In this document: piece after piece, positions 56,429 to 64,000 of the stretch
How the letters are laid out: every line of letters begins with the position of its first letter
Position numbering within the stretch: the first letter of the stretch is position 1
Source of the DNA: Eubacteriales bacterium
GTDB lineage: Bacteria; Bacillota; Clostridia; Lachnospirales; Lachnospiraceae
Direction: 5' to 3'
Length of the DNA stretch: 64,000 nt
Assembly: GCA_030526265.1 (NCBI GenBank)
Contig: JAUNDE010000001.1
Span: forward strand, 62,001-126,000
Made by a program: the position numbers and the translations under genes
The notes under the pieces: generated by a model
Seen by the model: the letters and a program-made list of their open reading frames with translations, nothing else
What the model was told of the DNA's origin: nothing
Databases searched by the model: none

Positions 56429-57895
56429 ATGAAAATTGGATTTGACAATAACAAATATCTCGCAATGCAGTCAGCTCATATCAGAGAACGTATCAGCAAG
56501 TTTGACAATAAACTCTATCTTGAATTTGGCGGAAAAATCCTTGATGATTATCACGCATCCCGAGTTCTTCCGGGATTTGCTCCGGACAGCAAGCTTCGCA
56601 TGCTGAAAGAGCTCTCCGATCAGGCCGAAGTCGTTATCGTTATCAGTGCCGGCGACATCGAGAAGAATAAAATTCGCGGAGACCTTGGAATCACTTATGA
56701 TACTGATGTATTAAGACTTCGCGATGCCTATATCAGTTACGGATTATACGTAGGAAGTGTTGTTATTACCCAATACGCAGGACAGGCCGCGGCAGATTTA
56801 TTCAAGACAAGATTGGAACGTCTTGGTATCAAAGTGTATACACATTATCTGATTCCAGGATACCCGACAAATGTTCCGCTTATCGTAAGCGATGAAGGTT
56901 ACGGCAAAAATGATTACATTGAGACAACACGTCCACTTGTTGTTGTGACAGCACCAGGACCTGGAAGCGGAAAAATGGCGACCTGCCTTTCTCAGCTTTA
57001 TCACGAACACAAACGTGGCATAATGGCAGGATATGCAAAGTTTGAGACATTCCCAATCTGGAATCTCCCACTGAAGCATCCTGTAAATCTGGCATATGAA
57101 GCTGCTACCGCCGATCTGAATGATGTTAATATGATCGATCCATTCCATTTGGAAGCATATGGCGAAACAACCGTAAACTACAACCGTGACGTAGAGATCT
57201 TCCCTGTACTGCGTGCAACATTTGAACGTATCTATGGAGAAAATCCATACAAATCACCTACGGATATGGGTGTAAATATGGTTGGAAACTGTATCTGTGA
57301 TGATGAAGTATGTAAAGAAGCTTCAAAGCAGGAGATCATCCGCAGATATTACGATTCTCTCAGACGCCGTCTGTACGGAATCTGTACTGACAACGAAGTG
57401 TTTAAAATTGAAATGCTGATGAATCAGATCGGTATAACTGTTCATGACCGTTCTGTTGTCGATGCAGCACTGAAACGAGCTGAAGAAAGTGGTGCTCCTG
57501 CTGCTGCATTAGAATTACCGGACGGACAGATCGTGACAGGTGGAACTTCACATCTTCTTGGAGCCTCTGCCGCACTTCTGTTGAATGCTTTAAAAGAACT
57601 TGCAGGAATTGAACATGAACGAAAAGTAATCTCTCCTGAGGCGATCGAACCAATCCAGAAGCTTAAGGTAAATTATCTGGGAAGCAAAAATCCAAGACTT
57701 CATACAGACGAAGTATTGATTGCTCTTTCTGTAAGCGCTGCCACAGATCCTTATGCACAGAAAACACTGGATCAGATTCCCAAATTAAAAGGATGCCAGG
57801 CACATACTTCTGTAATGGTAAGTTCTGTCGATATGATGCAGTTCAAGAAGCTGTCCATCCAGGCAACTTTTGAGGCAACTTTCGAAAAGAAATAA
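56429..57895 (+). CDS. DUF1846 family protein
   Basis: The start is set at 56429 (MKIGFDNNKYLAMQSAHIRER) with AAGAAGGA upstream. 488 residues. Family hallmarks are KLYLEFGGKILDDYHASRVLPGF, the AGDIEKNKIRGDLGITYD segment, a P-loop-like TAPGPGSGKMATCLSQLYH and FETFPIWNLPLKHPVN. Family structures are known but the biochemical function is not established. It is monocistronic and ends in a strong bidirectional terminator. Confidence 0.92.
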   Translation: MKIGFDNNKYLAMQSAHIRERISKFDNKLYLEFGGKILDDYHASRVLPGFAPDSKLRMLKELSDQAEVVIVISAGDIEKNKIRGDLGITYDTDVLRLRDAYISYGLYVGSVVITQYAGQAAADLFKTRLERLGIKVYTHYLIPGYPTNVPLIVSDEGYGKNDYIETTRPLVVVTAPGPGSGKMATCLSQLYHEHKRGIMAGYAKFETFPIWNLPLKHPVNLAYEAATADLNDVNMIDPFHLEAYGETTVNYNRDVEIFPVLRATFERIYGENPYKSPTDMGVNMVGNCICDDEVCKEASKQEIIRRYYDSLRRRLYGICTDNEVFKIEMLMNQIGITVHDRSVVDAALKRAEESGAPAAALELPDGQIVTGGTSHLLGASAALLLNALKELAGIEHERKVISPEAIEPIQKLKVNYLGSKNPRLHTDEVLIALSVSAATDPYAQKTLDQIPKLKGCQAHTSVMVSSVDMMQFKKLSIQATFEATFEKK

Positions 57896-57925
57896 CGGGA
57901 CAAAAGAATAACCAGCAAGATAACG

Positions 57926-57961
57926 AAGCGCCAGTTTCGGCATATGCCGAAACTGGTGCTT
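57926..57961. terminator. bidirectional terminator between the DUF1846 gene and hemW
   Basis: AAGCGCCAGTTTCGGCAT pairs with ATGCCGAAACTGGTGCTT, an 18-bp near-perfect palindrome (one G-U pair) with almost no loop. CTTAATACTCTTCTT follows on the plus strand. Confidence 0.85.
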
Positions 57962-57998
57962 CTTAATACTCTTCTTATGAATAAAAACATTTTTGTAT

Positions 57999-59090
57999 TT
58001 ACAACAAAAACTGACTCAATACATAATTGCTCACGTCTATCCCCTTTTCTGTGAGTGCGATCATATCTTCCGAAACAGTGATCAGCTGATCTCTTTCAAG
58101 CTTAACCAATAGATTGCCATAGTATATTTCTATCTCTTTCCCAAACATTTCCAGGAACTTTTTCCTGCTGATTCCTTTCGTTTTCCGAAGTCCAAGAAAC
58201 ATAAATTCTTCGATTTCTTCCTTCTCTGTAAGCGCGGCAGGCTCCTCACCCTGATTCCATCTTTTATGATCCAGGAAACTTGCAGCACCATCTCCGATAC
58301 CCAGATACTCTACTCTGTCCCAGTATCCCAGATTATGCCTGCACGCATATCCCTCTTTCGCATAATTTGAGATTTCATATCGCTCATACCCGTGCTCTTT
58401 TAATATTTCTTTTGTACGGGCATACATTTCTCTTTCTGTATCTTCATCCGGGAGTTCTTCGGCGCAGCGTCCCTCCCCGTATCTCTCATAAAACGGTGTC
58501 CCCTCTTCAATGATCAGACTGTATGCCGAAATATGCTCCGGATTTAATTCCACTACCTTCTTTAATGTATTCTCATAGCTCTCCATTGTCTGATGCGGAA
58601 TTGCCGTCATAAGATCAATATTGATATTCCCAAACCCCATATTTCTTGCCATTTGATACGTTGTAAGAAATTCTTCATATGTATGAATTCTTCCAAGACA
58701 TTTCAGTTCTTTATCATCCGCTGTCTGAAGCCCGATACTCAATCGATTGATTCCAAGTTTCTTATAGACTCGAAGCTTTTCTTCCGTAACAGTTCCAGGA
58801 TTCATCTCCGTTGTTATTTCTGCATCGGAACTGATCCTGAATGTATCACGGAGTGCTCCAAAAATAGAGCCGGTCTGTTCCGATGTTAATATGCTGGGTG
58901 TTCCTCCGCCCAAAAAAATGCTGACTACCTGATATTCTTTTACCGTTTCCTTCCATTCACAGATTTTCCGACAAAGGTCATCCACATATTTTTGCCTCTT
59001 CTCCCCGCTCGCAGGGGCCGACAGGAAATCGCAGTATTTGCATTTACTGATACAAAAAGGGATATGAATATATACCTCTAATTGTCTCAT
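57999..59090 (-). CDS. hemW: radical SAM protein HemW (oxygen-independent coproporphyrinogen oxidase-like)
   Basis: The start is set at 59090 (MRQLEVYIHIPFC) with AGGAGGG upstream. 363 residues. The radical SAM cluster motif is CISKCKYC (CxxxCxxC), followed by FLGGGTPSIL. Proteins of this type downstream of lepA are HemW, a heme chaperone, rather than true HemN. The C-terminal HemN_C domain is present. It starts just after lepA (stop at 59110), so the two are likely cotranscribed. Confidence 0.93.
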   Translation of the reverse strand: MRQLEVYIHIPFCISKCKYCDFLSAPASGEKRQKYVDDLCRKICEWKETVKEYQVVSIFLGGGTPSILTSEQTGSIFGALRDTFRISSDAEITTEMNPGTVTEEKLRVYKKLGINRLSIGLQTADDKELKCLGRIHTYEEFLTTYQMARNMGFGNINIDLMTAIPHQTMESYENTLKKVVELNPEHISAYSLIIEEGTPFYERYGEGRCAEELPDEDTEREMYARTKEILKEHGYERYEISNYAKEGYACRHNLGYWDRVEYLGIGDGAASFLDHKRWNQGEEPAALTEKEEIEEFMFLGLRKTKGISRKKFLEMFGKEIEIYYGNLLVKLERDQLITVSEDMIALTEKGIDVSNYVLSQFLL

Positions 59091-59109
59091 CCATATCCCT
59101 CCTTCATAC

Positions 59110-60927
59110 TTACTTTTTATCATCCAGCTTCAGGACACTCATAAACGCCTGCTGTGGAATTTCGACATTTCCCACCTGCCGCATACGTTTCTTTCCTTCT
59201 TTCTGTTTCTCAAGAAGTTTACGTTTACGTGAGATATCACCACCGTAACATTTTGCCAGCACGTCTTTGCGCATTGCTTTTACAGTTTCTCTCGCAATGA
59301 TCTTACTTCCGACTGCTGCCTGGATCGGAATCTCAAACAGATGTCTTGGAATCTCCTCTTTTAATTTCTCACACATCTTACGTCCGCGCTCGTACGCCGA
59401 GCCACTGAACACAATGAACGAGAGCGCATCTACTTCTTCTTTATTAATAAGAATATCAAGCTTCACAAGCTCTGACTTCTGATAGCCGAGCATCTCATAA
59501 TCAAAGGAAGCGTATCCTCTGGAACGTGATTTCAACGCATCAAAGAAGTCATAAATAATCTCGTTGAGTGGCAAATGGTAGTGAAGCACAGCTCTTGTCT
59601 CTTCTATATATTCCATTCCCTGATAGATGCCCCGGCGCTCCTGACAAAGATCCATGATCGCTCCGATGAATTCCGATGTAACCATGATCTCCGCTTTTAC
59701 CATCGGTTCTTCCATGTATTCGATTTCCGAAGGATCCGGAAGATTTGACGGGTTCGTGAGATCAAATACTTCCCCGTTTGTCTTATGCACTTTATAAACT
59801 ACGCCCGGCGCTGTTGTCACAAGGTCAAGGTTATATTCGCGCTCCAATCGTTCCTGAATGATCTCCAGATGGAGCAATCCCAAAAATCCGCACCGGAAAC
59901 CAAATCCAAGAGCGATCGATGTCTCCGGTTCAAACTGAAGGGATGCATCATTTAACTGTAATTTCTCCAATGCATCTCTGAGATCCGGATACTTCGCCCC
60001 ATCCGCAGGATATACGCCACAGTAAACCATCGGATTTACTTTCTTATATCCCGGCAATGGCTCTTTACATGGATTTGCACGGTCTGTGATCGTATCACCC
60101 ACACGTGTATCCTTCACATTCTTAAGACTTGCAGTAATATATCCTACCATTCCGGCACTCAGTTCATCACACGCTATGAACTGTCCCGCTCCAAAATAAC
60201 CTACTTCTACAACTTCCGCAGTTGCACCTGTCGCCATCATCTGGATAGCCGTTCCTTTTCTGACAGATCCTTCCATCAGTCGGCAGAATACGATCACACC
60301 CTTATACGAATCATATACCGAGTCGAAGATCAGTGCCTGAAGAGGCGCATCCGGGTCTCCCTTTGGAGCCGGAATCTTCTCAACGACCTGTTCCAGAACA
60401 TCCACCACATTTAATCCTGTCTTTGCAGAAATCTGAGGAGCATCTTCTGCTTCGATTCCAATCACATCTTCAATCTCTTCAATGACACGCTCAGGGTCTG
60501 CACTTGGCAGATCAATCTTATTGATTACCGGCATCACGTCCAGATCATGATCTAATGCCAGATAAACATTTGCCAGAGTCTGTGCCTCAACTCCCTGTGC
60601 CGCATCCACAACAAGGATCGCGCCATCACAGGCAGCCAGACTTCTGGAAACTTCGTAGTTAAAGTCCACATGTCCGGGAGTATCGATCAGGTTGAAGATA
60701 TATTCTTCTCCATCTTTTGCTTTGTAGACGATACGGACAGCCTGCGATTTGATCGTGATTCCACGCTCCCTCTCAAGTTCCATATTGTCAAGCACCTGTG
60801 CCTGCATCTCTCTGCTTGTCAGAAGTCCTGTCATCTCGATAATTCTGTCAGCCAAAGTAGATTTTCCGTGATCAATATGTGCAATAATGCAAAAATTACG
60901 TATCTTACTCTGATCTATTCTTGCCAT
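59110..60927 (-). CDS. lepA: elongation factor 4 (LepA)
   Basis: 605 residues. G1 [15 protein letters not shown]2 ERGITI, G3 [15 protein letters not shown] and G4 NKIDLPSA are present, followed by EF-G-like domains and the LepA C-terminal domain ([17 protein letters not shown]). It is a ribosomal GTPase that back-translocates or remodels ribosomes under stress. The gene order holA-lepA-hemW is common in Clostridia. Confidence 0.97.
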   Translation of the reverse strand: MARIDQSKIRNFCIIAHIDHGKSTLADRIIEMTGLLTSREMQAQVLDNMELERERGITIKSQAVRIVYKAKDGEEYIFNLIDTPGHVDFNYEVSRSLAACDGAILVVDAAQGVEAQTLANVYLALDHDLDVMPVINKIDLPSADPERVIEEIEDVIGIEAEDAPQISAKTGLNVVDVLEQVVEKIPAPKGDPDAPLQALIFDSVYDSYKGVIVFCRLMEGSVRKGTAIQMMATGATAEVVEVGYFGAGQFIACDELSAGMVGYITASLKNVKDTRVGDTITDRANPCKEPLPGYKKVNPMVYCGVYPADGAKYPDLRDALEKLQLNDASLQFEPETSIALGFGFRCGFLGLLHLEIIQERLEREYNLDLVTTAPGVVYKVHKTNGEVFDLTNPSNLPDPSEIEYMEEPMVKAEIMVTSEFIGAIMDLCQERRGIYQGMEYIEETRAVLHYHLPLNEIIYDFFDALKSRSRGYASFDYEMLGYQKSELVKLDILINKEEVDALSFIVFSGSAYERGRKMCEKLKEEIPRHLFEIPIQAAVGSKIIARETVKAMRKDVLAKCYGGDISRKRKLLEKQKEGKKRMRQVGNVEIPQQAFMSVLKLDDKK

Positions 60928-60963
60928 ACTCTTTGTTCTCTTCCTTTCAATCTTTCTCTATTG

Positions 60964-61962
60964 TCATCTCTCATTACGGTCATGCATCCCTGCGCTCCGG
61001 ATAATAAATACTTCCACACACATGATATCACTGATTTTACCTGTTTTCACATCAGTCTCAAGCTCTGCTCCGAAATCCATGAGCCAGAGCAGCTCCTGTT
61101 TGGAAAAACGCTTGCACTGATCCATATATTTCTGTGTTGCGAACGGATGAATGCCTGTCTCTGCAGCGATCTGCTTTTTGATCATTCCCCTTTTCATAAG
61201 CTCTTTCACTTCCAGAAGGAGCCTGAACTGTCTTGTGAGCAGATACAGAATCCTCATCGGAGGTTCTTTGAGCGAAAGTAGTTCATAATAATAATCCAGT
61301 GCTTTTTTCTTTTCCTGTTTCGCAACAGCTTCTACCATATCAAAAATATGATTTGTGATCTGCGTGATACAGACAGCATCTACATCTTCCGATGAAATCT
61401 CATACTTGTCAATGGTATAACAGAATAATTTCTCCATCTCTTTCTCAAGATTTTCCATATCTGTACCTGTCTTTGACAAAATATAACGAACCGTCGACTC
61501 ACGGATCTGTTTCCCTTCGCGCGCCACCATCCCAAGGATCCACCGGATCAGCGTATTTTCGTCCTGTTTGCCAAGTTCCACGACGCGGCCTTTATCCTTT
61601 GCCGCCTTATATAGCTTTCCCCGCTTGTCGATCTCATTTTCAACAAACAACAGACATGTTGTCTCCGGAATCTCTTTCAGATATTCTGCAAGTTCCGCAG
61701 ATGCGCTTTTGAAAAATCCGGAATTCTCGATTACGATCAGTCGCCGCTCAGCAAAAAAGGGCATCGTCTCCGCCAGATCGATCACCTCGGCTACCGGAAT
61801 TCCCTTTCCTTCATAAAAGGCACAGTTCATCGTGTCCCCTTCCGGGATCATCGCGCGGGTCAGCCGCTCCTTATACTGCTTCTTTAAATAGGCTTCTTCG
61901 CCATATAATACATAAACATTCTTAAATTGTCCTGATTTGATATCTTCATTTAAGCTTTTCAT
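60964..61962 (-). CDS. holA: DNA polymerase III delta subunit
   Basis: 332 residues. It shows the HolA pattern: NVYVLYGEEAYLKKQYKERL near the start, FFAERRLIVIENSGFF, and a degenerate AAA+ core without a functional Walker A, followed by helical collar segments (ILYLLTRQFRLLLEVKEL, AAETGIHPFATQKY). It opens the beta clamp as part of the clamp loader. In Clostridia holA usually follows comEC; here a ribbon-helix-helix/SPFH pair lies between them. Confidence 0.94.
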   Translation of the reverse strand: MKSLNEDIKSGQFKNVYVLYGEEAYLKKQYKERLTRAMIPEGDTMNCAFYEGKGIPVAEVIDLAETMPFFAERRLIVIENSGFFKSASAELAEYLKEIPETTCLLFVENEIDKRGKLYKAAKDKGRVVELGKQDENTLIRWILGMVAREGKQIRESTVRYILSKTGTDMENLEKEMEKLFCYTIDKYEISSEDVDAVCITQITNHIFDMVEAVAKQEKKKALDYYYELLSLKEPPMRILYLLTRQFRLLLEVKELMKRGMIKKQIAAETGIHPFATQKYMDQCKRFSKQELLWLMDFGAELETDVKTGKISDIMCVEVFIIRSAGMHDRNER

Positions 61963-61969
61963 AGCATTT

Positions 61970-61998
61970 ATTATACTTGATAACTCCCGAATTTTCCA
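61970..61998 (-). promoter_or_regulatory. holA promoter
   Basis: Minus strand: TGGAAA (61993-61998), 17 bp, TATAAT (61970-61975), 8 bp upstream of the ATG, which allows only a very short leader. Confidence 0.5.
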
Positions 61999-62020
61999 GT
62001 CCGGAAATCAGCGGGCTAAT

Positions 62021-62074
62021 GGTTTTACACCCGCACAGGGAGCAAACGCTTCTGCTGCGGGTGATGAGACAATG
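62021..62074 (+). repeat. short relative of the terminator-loop element (copy 3)
   Basis: GTTTTACACCCGCACAGGGAGCAAACGCTTCT-like sequence matches copy 2 at most positions, with inner stem ACCCGCA/TGCGGGT, but the loop is shorter and the outer terminator arms are missing. An extra GCGGG at 62011-62015 could pair with the same CCCGC, which gives two mutually exclusive hairpins. Confidence 0.65.
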
Positions 62075-62078
62075 AAAA

Positions 62079-62104
62079 GAGGCTGTCATTTTACAACAGC
62101 CCCT
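62079..62104 (-). terminator. terminator of the SPFH/ribbon-helix-helix pair
   Basis: Minus strand: GGGGCTGT, a 9-nt loop, ACAGCCTC (one G-U pair), then TTTTCATTG. Confidence 0.75.
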
Positions 62105-62113
62105 GATCTCACG

Positions 62114-62311
62114 TTATTGAATGTCAAATTCCGGAGGGACATCTATCTCTTCCCCCACATATTTTCCGTCTTTTTTTCTCTGCTTCACACATTCGGTCAG
62201 CAAATATTCAATCTGACCATTGATCGATCTGAAATCATCTTCTGCCCAAGCTGCAAGGTCTGCATACAACTTTTCAGATATGCGAAGCGGAACCTGTTTC
62301 TTTGCTGCCAT
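62114..62311 (-). CDS. small ribbon-helix-helix (Arc-like) protein
   Basis: 65 residues. The N-terminal strand KKQVPLRISEKLYADLAAWA followed by helix-turn-helix residues (FRSINGQIEYLLTECV) matches the ribbon-helix-helix fold of Arc/MetJ-type DNA-binding proteins. The ATG overlaps the stop of the SPFH gene (TAATG), so the two are translationally coupled. The C-terminal tail is acidic (VGEEIDVPPEFDIQ). It could be an autoregulator of the pair or an adaptor for the membrane protein. Confidence 0.85.
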   Translation of the reverse strand: MAAKKQVPLRISEKLYADLAAWAEDDFRSINGQIEYLLTECVKQRKKDGKYVGEEIDVPPEFDIQ

Positions 62312-63291
62312 TAATACAGGCTACCCGAATTCACAACCGGCTGTGCATCATGATTGCCGCAGAGTACGACTAACAGATTCGATACCATTGCAGCTTTTCT
62401 TTCTTCATCCAGATCCACCAGTTGCTTTTCATTTAACCGGTCTAATGCCATCTCAACCATTCCAACCGCACCGTCGACGATCATTTTTCTCGCATCGATG
62501 ATCGCAGACGCCTGCTGTCTCTGCAGCATGACAGATGCAATTTCCGGAGCATATGCAAGATACGTAATTCTTGCCTCTACAATTTCAAGTCCCGCATCCT
62601 GAACCTTATCCTGTATTTCCTGTTTGATTCTCTCGGCGACAACTTCTGCCGATCCTCTCAAGCTTCCTTCGTCTGCTTTTCCGTCTCCTGTCGTGTCCAC
62701 ATCTGTCGCAACGTCATATGGATAGATCCTTACAATATTACGCAGTGCCGAATCACACTGAAGAGAAAGGTACTCTTTGTAATTGTCTACATTGAATACT
62801 GCTTTTGCCGTATCTGTCACTTTCCAGATCACAGCGATTCCGATCTCAACCGGATTGCCAAGACAATCATTAATCTTCTGTCTTCCGTTATTCAGAGTCA
62901 TTGCCTTCAGCGAGATCTTCTTGCTCGCAAATTCAATTTCTCCTTTTCCGGCTTTCACTGTTCTTGCGTCTTCTCCACTCTGAGCAAGTTTTGTTCCGGC
63001 AGCCGGATTGACTGCTGAACAGAACGGATTTACAAAATAAAATCCCGGCTCACGGATCGTGCCCTTATAATTTCCGAACAGTGTAAGCACAAGTGCTTCC
63101 TGTGGCTTTAAGACCTTAAGTCCCATGAGCGGAATCCATCCGATTACCCAAAGGAAAATACCGATTCCCAGTATGAATGATCCATTATTAACTCCAAAAA
63201 TAAACAATCCTGTCGCTCCGATATACAAAGCAATGACCGCAAGCAGCACAAGCATTCCATTTTTATGACTTGTATAAATCTTTTCTTTCAT
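62311..63291 (-). CDS. SPFH/Band 7 domain membrane protein
   Basis: The start is set at 63291 (MKEKIYTSHKNGM) with GGAGG 8 nt upstream. 326 residues. Two N-terminal hydrophobic helices (roughly 12-55) are followed by a Band 7/SPFH domain (GLKVLKPQEALVLTLFGNYKGTIREPGFY; YLSLQCDSALRNIV) and helical C-terminal part (EIASVMLQRQQASAIIDARK). SPFH proteins form large oligomers on membrane microdomains; in bacteria they act in protease control or envelope integrity. Found here with a coupled ribbon-helix-helix gene. Confidence 0.9.
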   Translation of the reverse strand: MKEKIYTSHKNGMLVLLAVIALYIGATGLFIFGVNNGSFILGIGIFLWVIGWIPLMGLKVLKPQEALVLTLFGNYKGTIREPGFYFVNPFCSAVNPAAGTKLAQSGEDARTVKAGKGEIEFASKKISLKAMTLNNGRQKINDCLGNPVEIGIAVIWKVTDTAKAVFNVDNYKEYLSLQCDSALRNIVRIYPYDVATDVDTTGDGKADEGSLRGSAEVVAERIKQEIQDKVQDAGLEIVEARITYLAYAPEIASVMLQRQQASAIIDARKMIVDGAVGMVEMALDRLNEKQLVDLDEERKAAMVSNLLVVLCGNHDAQPVVNSGSLY

Positions 63292-63412
63292 TTCTCCCAC
63301 CTCCGTATTCTATTTGATATCATTATGATATCACAACACGGAAAATGCGTCAATATGATTCCGTGATTTCAAGTCGAACTCCCACTGAGATGAATTTCTT
63401 ATTACTCACCAC

Positions 63413-64000
63413 TTATAAAAGCGGGAGTCTTCTTCGACTAAGAGATATCAGATGAGAGATGACCGCCACCTCTTCTCCTCTGACTCGTACCGTCACTGCT
63501 CCGCATTCATCGGTTCTCACGCAGGCCGCTCCCGCCTGTTCCAGTCTTTTCATCGTCTCTTCGTGCGGGTGTCCATAAAGGTTCTTCCTGCCTGCAGAGA
63601 TCACACACAATTTCGGACGGACTATTTCAAGGAATTCTTCCGATGTCGAGTATTTCGAGCCGTGATGAGCTGCCTTAAGTATTTCGATCTGAGTATCTCC
63701 TTTTCCCATACACAATTTATCCACCAGCATTTCCTCACCGTTTCCTTCCACATCTCCGGTAAAAAGAACATCCAGATCATGATAAGAAAGCCCTATCACG
63801 AGCGAAGCCTCGTTCCCCTTCAGACCTTTCCCCGGAGCAAGGCATTTCATATGAAGCTCTTTTCCATTCACGCTCTCCCCTTCCTTCATCTGAACTGTCC
63901 GGATTCCATTCGAAGATGCCAGTTGATACAGTGACTCCAGTTTTTCATCCCAGACTGACACATCCGGGAACACAATAGAACCAATCCTCACGCCAAAGTT
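63413..64000 (-). CDS. comEC: ComEC C-terminal metallo-beta-lactamase-like domain, partial
   Basis: The frame is open to the right edge, so only the last ~195 residues are seen and the 5' end lies outside. The visible part has SLVIGLSYHDLDVLFTGDVEGNGEE, ILKAAHHGSKYSTSEEFLEIVRP and GRKNLYGHPHEETMKRL, typical of the extracellular metallo-beta-lactamase-like domain of ComEC/Rec2. ComEC is the channel for DNA entry in natural transformation. The competence helper comF is at 14.9-15.7 kb. Confidence 0.9.
   Translation of the reverse strand, partial: NFGVRIGSIVFPDVSVWDEKLESLYQLASSNGIRTVQMKEGESVNGKELHMKCLAPGKGLKGNEASLVIGLSYHDLDVLFTGDVEGNGEEMLVDKLCMGKGDTQIEILKAAHHGSKYSTSEEFLEIVRPKLCVISAGRKNLYGHPHEETMKRLEQAGAACVRTDECGAVTVRVRGEEVAVISHLISLSRRRLPLL

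Overview
The window looks like a chromosomal segment of a gut-type Lachnospiraceae bacterium (Clostridia, Firmicutes), in the Dorea / Mediterraneibacter / Blautia neighbourhood; the genus cannot be fixed from sequence reading alone. The evidence is strong AGGAGG ribosome binding sites, sigma-A promoters of TTGACA/TATAAT type, low-to-moderate G+C, an HPr kinase and Ser-type HPr, clostridial hydrophobic W (ChW) repeat proteins, a CdaA diadenylate cyclase and a DUF1846 protein. I see no tRNA, rRNA, CRISPR, prophage or transposase gene. Apart from the left 10 kb the window is dense core genome.

Layout. 1-9.8 kb is a cell-surface block: a partial secreted protein, a ChW-repeat NlpC/P60 protein, a ChW-repeat M6-type metalloprotease, an LtaS-type phosphoglycerol transferase, and a divergent secreted membrane-anchored propeller-like protein. 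9.8-15.7 kb holds a probable six-gene operon (two membrane proteins, cdaA, cdaR, an HPr, a sugar-nucleotidyltransferase-like protein) preceded by comF. 15.7-25.2 kb holds recD2, mreB, uvrA, uvrB and an AI-2E family permease. 25.2-31.6 kb is protein quality control (tig, clpP, clpX, lon, with engB). 31.7-33.3 kb has a DJ-1 protein, a CYTH protein and a 457-bp gene-free stretch. 33.3-40.1 kb is a probable secA-prfB-hom-lysC-thrH run; prfB has the programmed +1 frameshift. 40.2-43.3 kb has an unusual eukaryotic-type hisA, a small lipoprotein, dapB and dapA. 43.4-50.4 kb has a tandem OB-fold protein, typA, hpf, a YigZ-family gene and a class A penicillin-binding protein. 50.4-57.9 kb has a ROK glucokinase, hprK, uvrC, ftsH and DUF1846. 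58-64 kb has hemW, lepA, holA, a ribbon-helix-helix/SPFH pair and the 3' end of comEC.

Functional links. All three excinuclease subunits lie here but in separate units. hprK next to glucokinase, plus an HPr gene with both phosphorylation sites in the c-di-AMP operon, give pieces of carbon catabolite control. hom, lysC, thrH, dapA and dapB cover much of the aspartate-family pathway, with ThrH a candidate for the homoserine kinase step.

The most unusual signal is non-coding. Three terminators between convergent genes keep a long perfect stem (15-24 bp, different at each site), but the loop has been replaced by about 131-134 bp of internally palindromic DNA (32888-33055, 33125-33285, 46919-47100). 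Two of these inserts share a core containing GGAGCAAACGC in which the inner stem covaries, and a shorter relative sits upstream of holA (62021-62074). This looks like a small structured element that occupies terminator loops. An unrelated 70-bp insert flanked by 10-bp direct repeats lies in the uvrB promoter.
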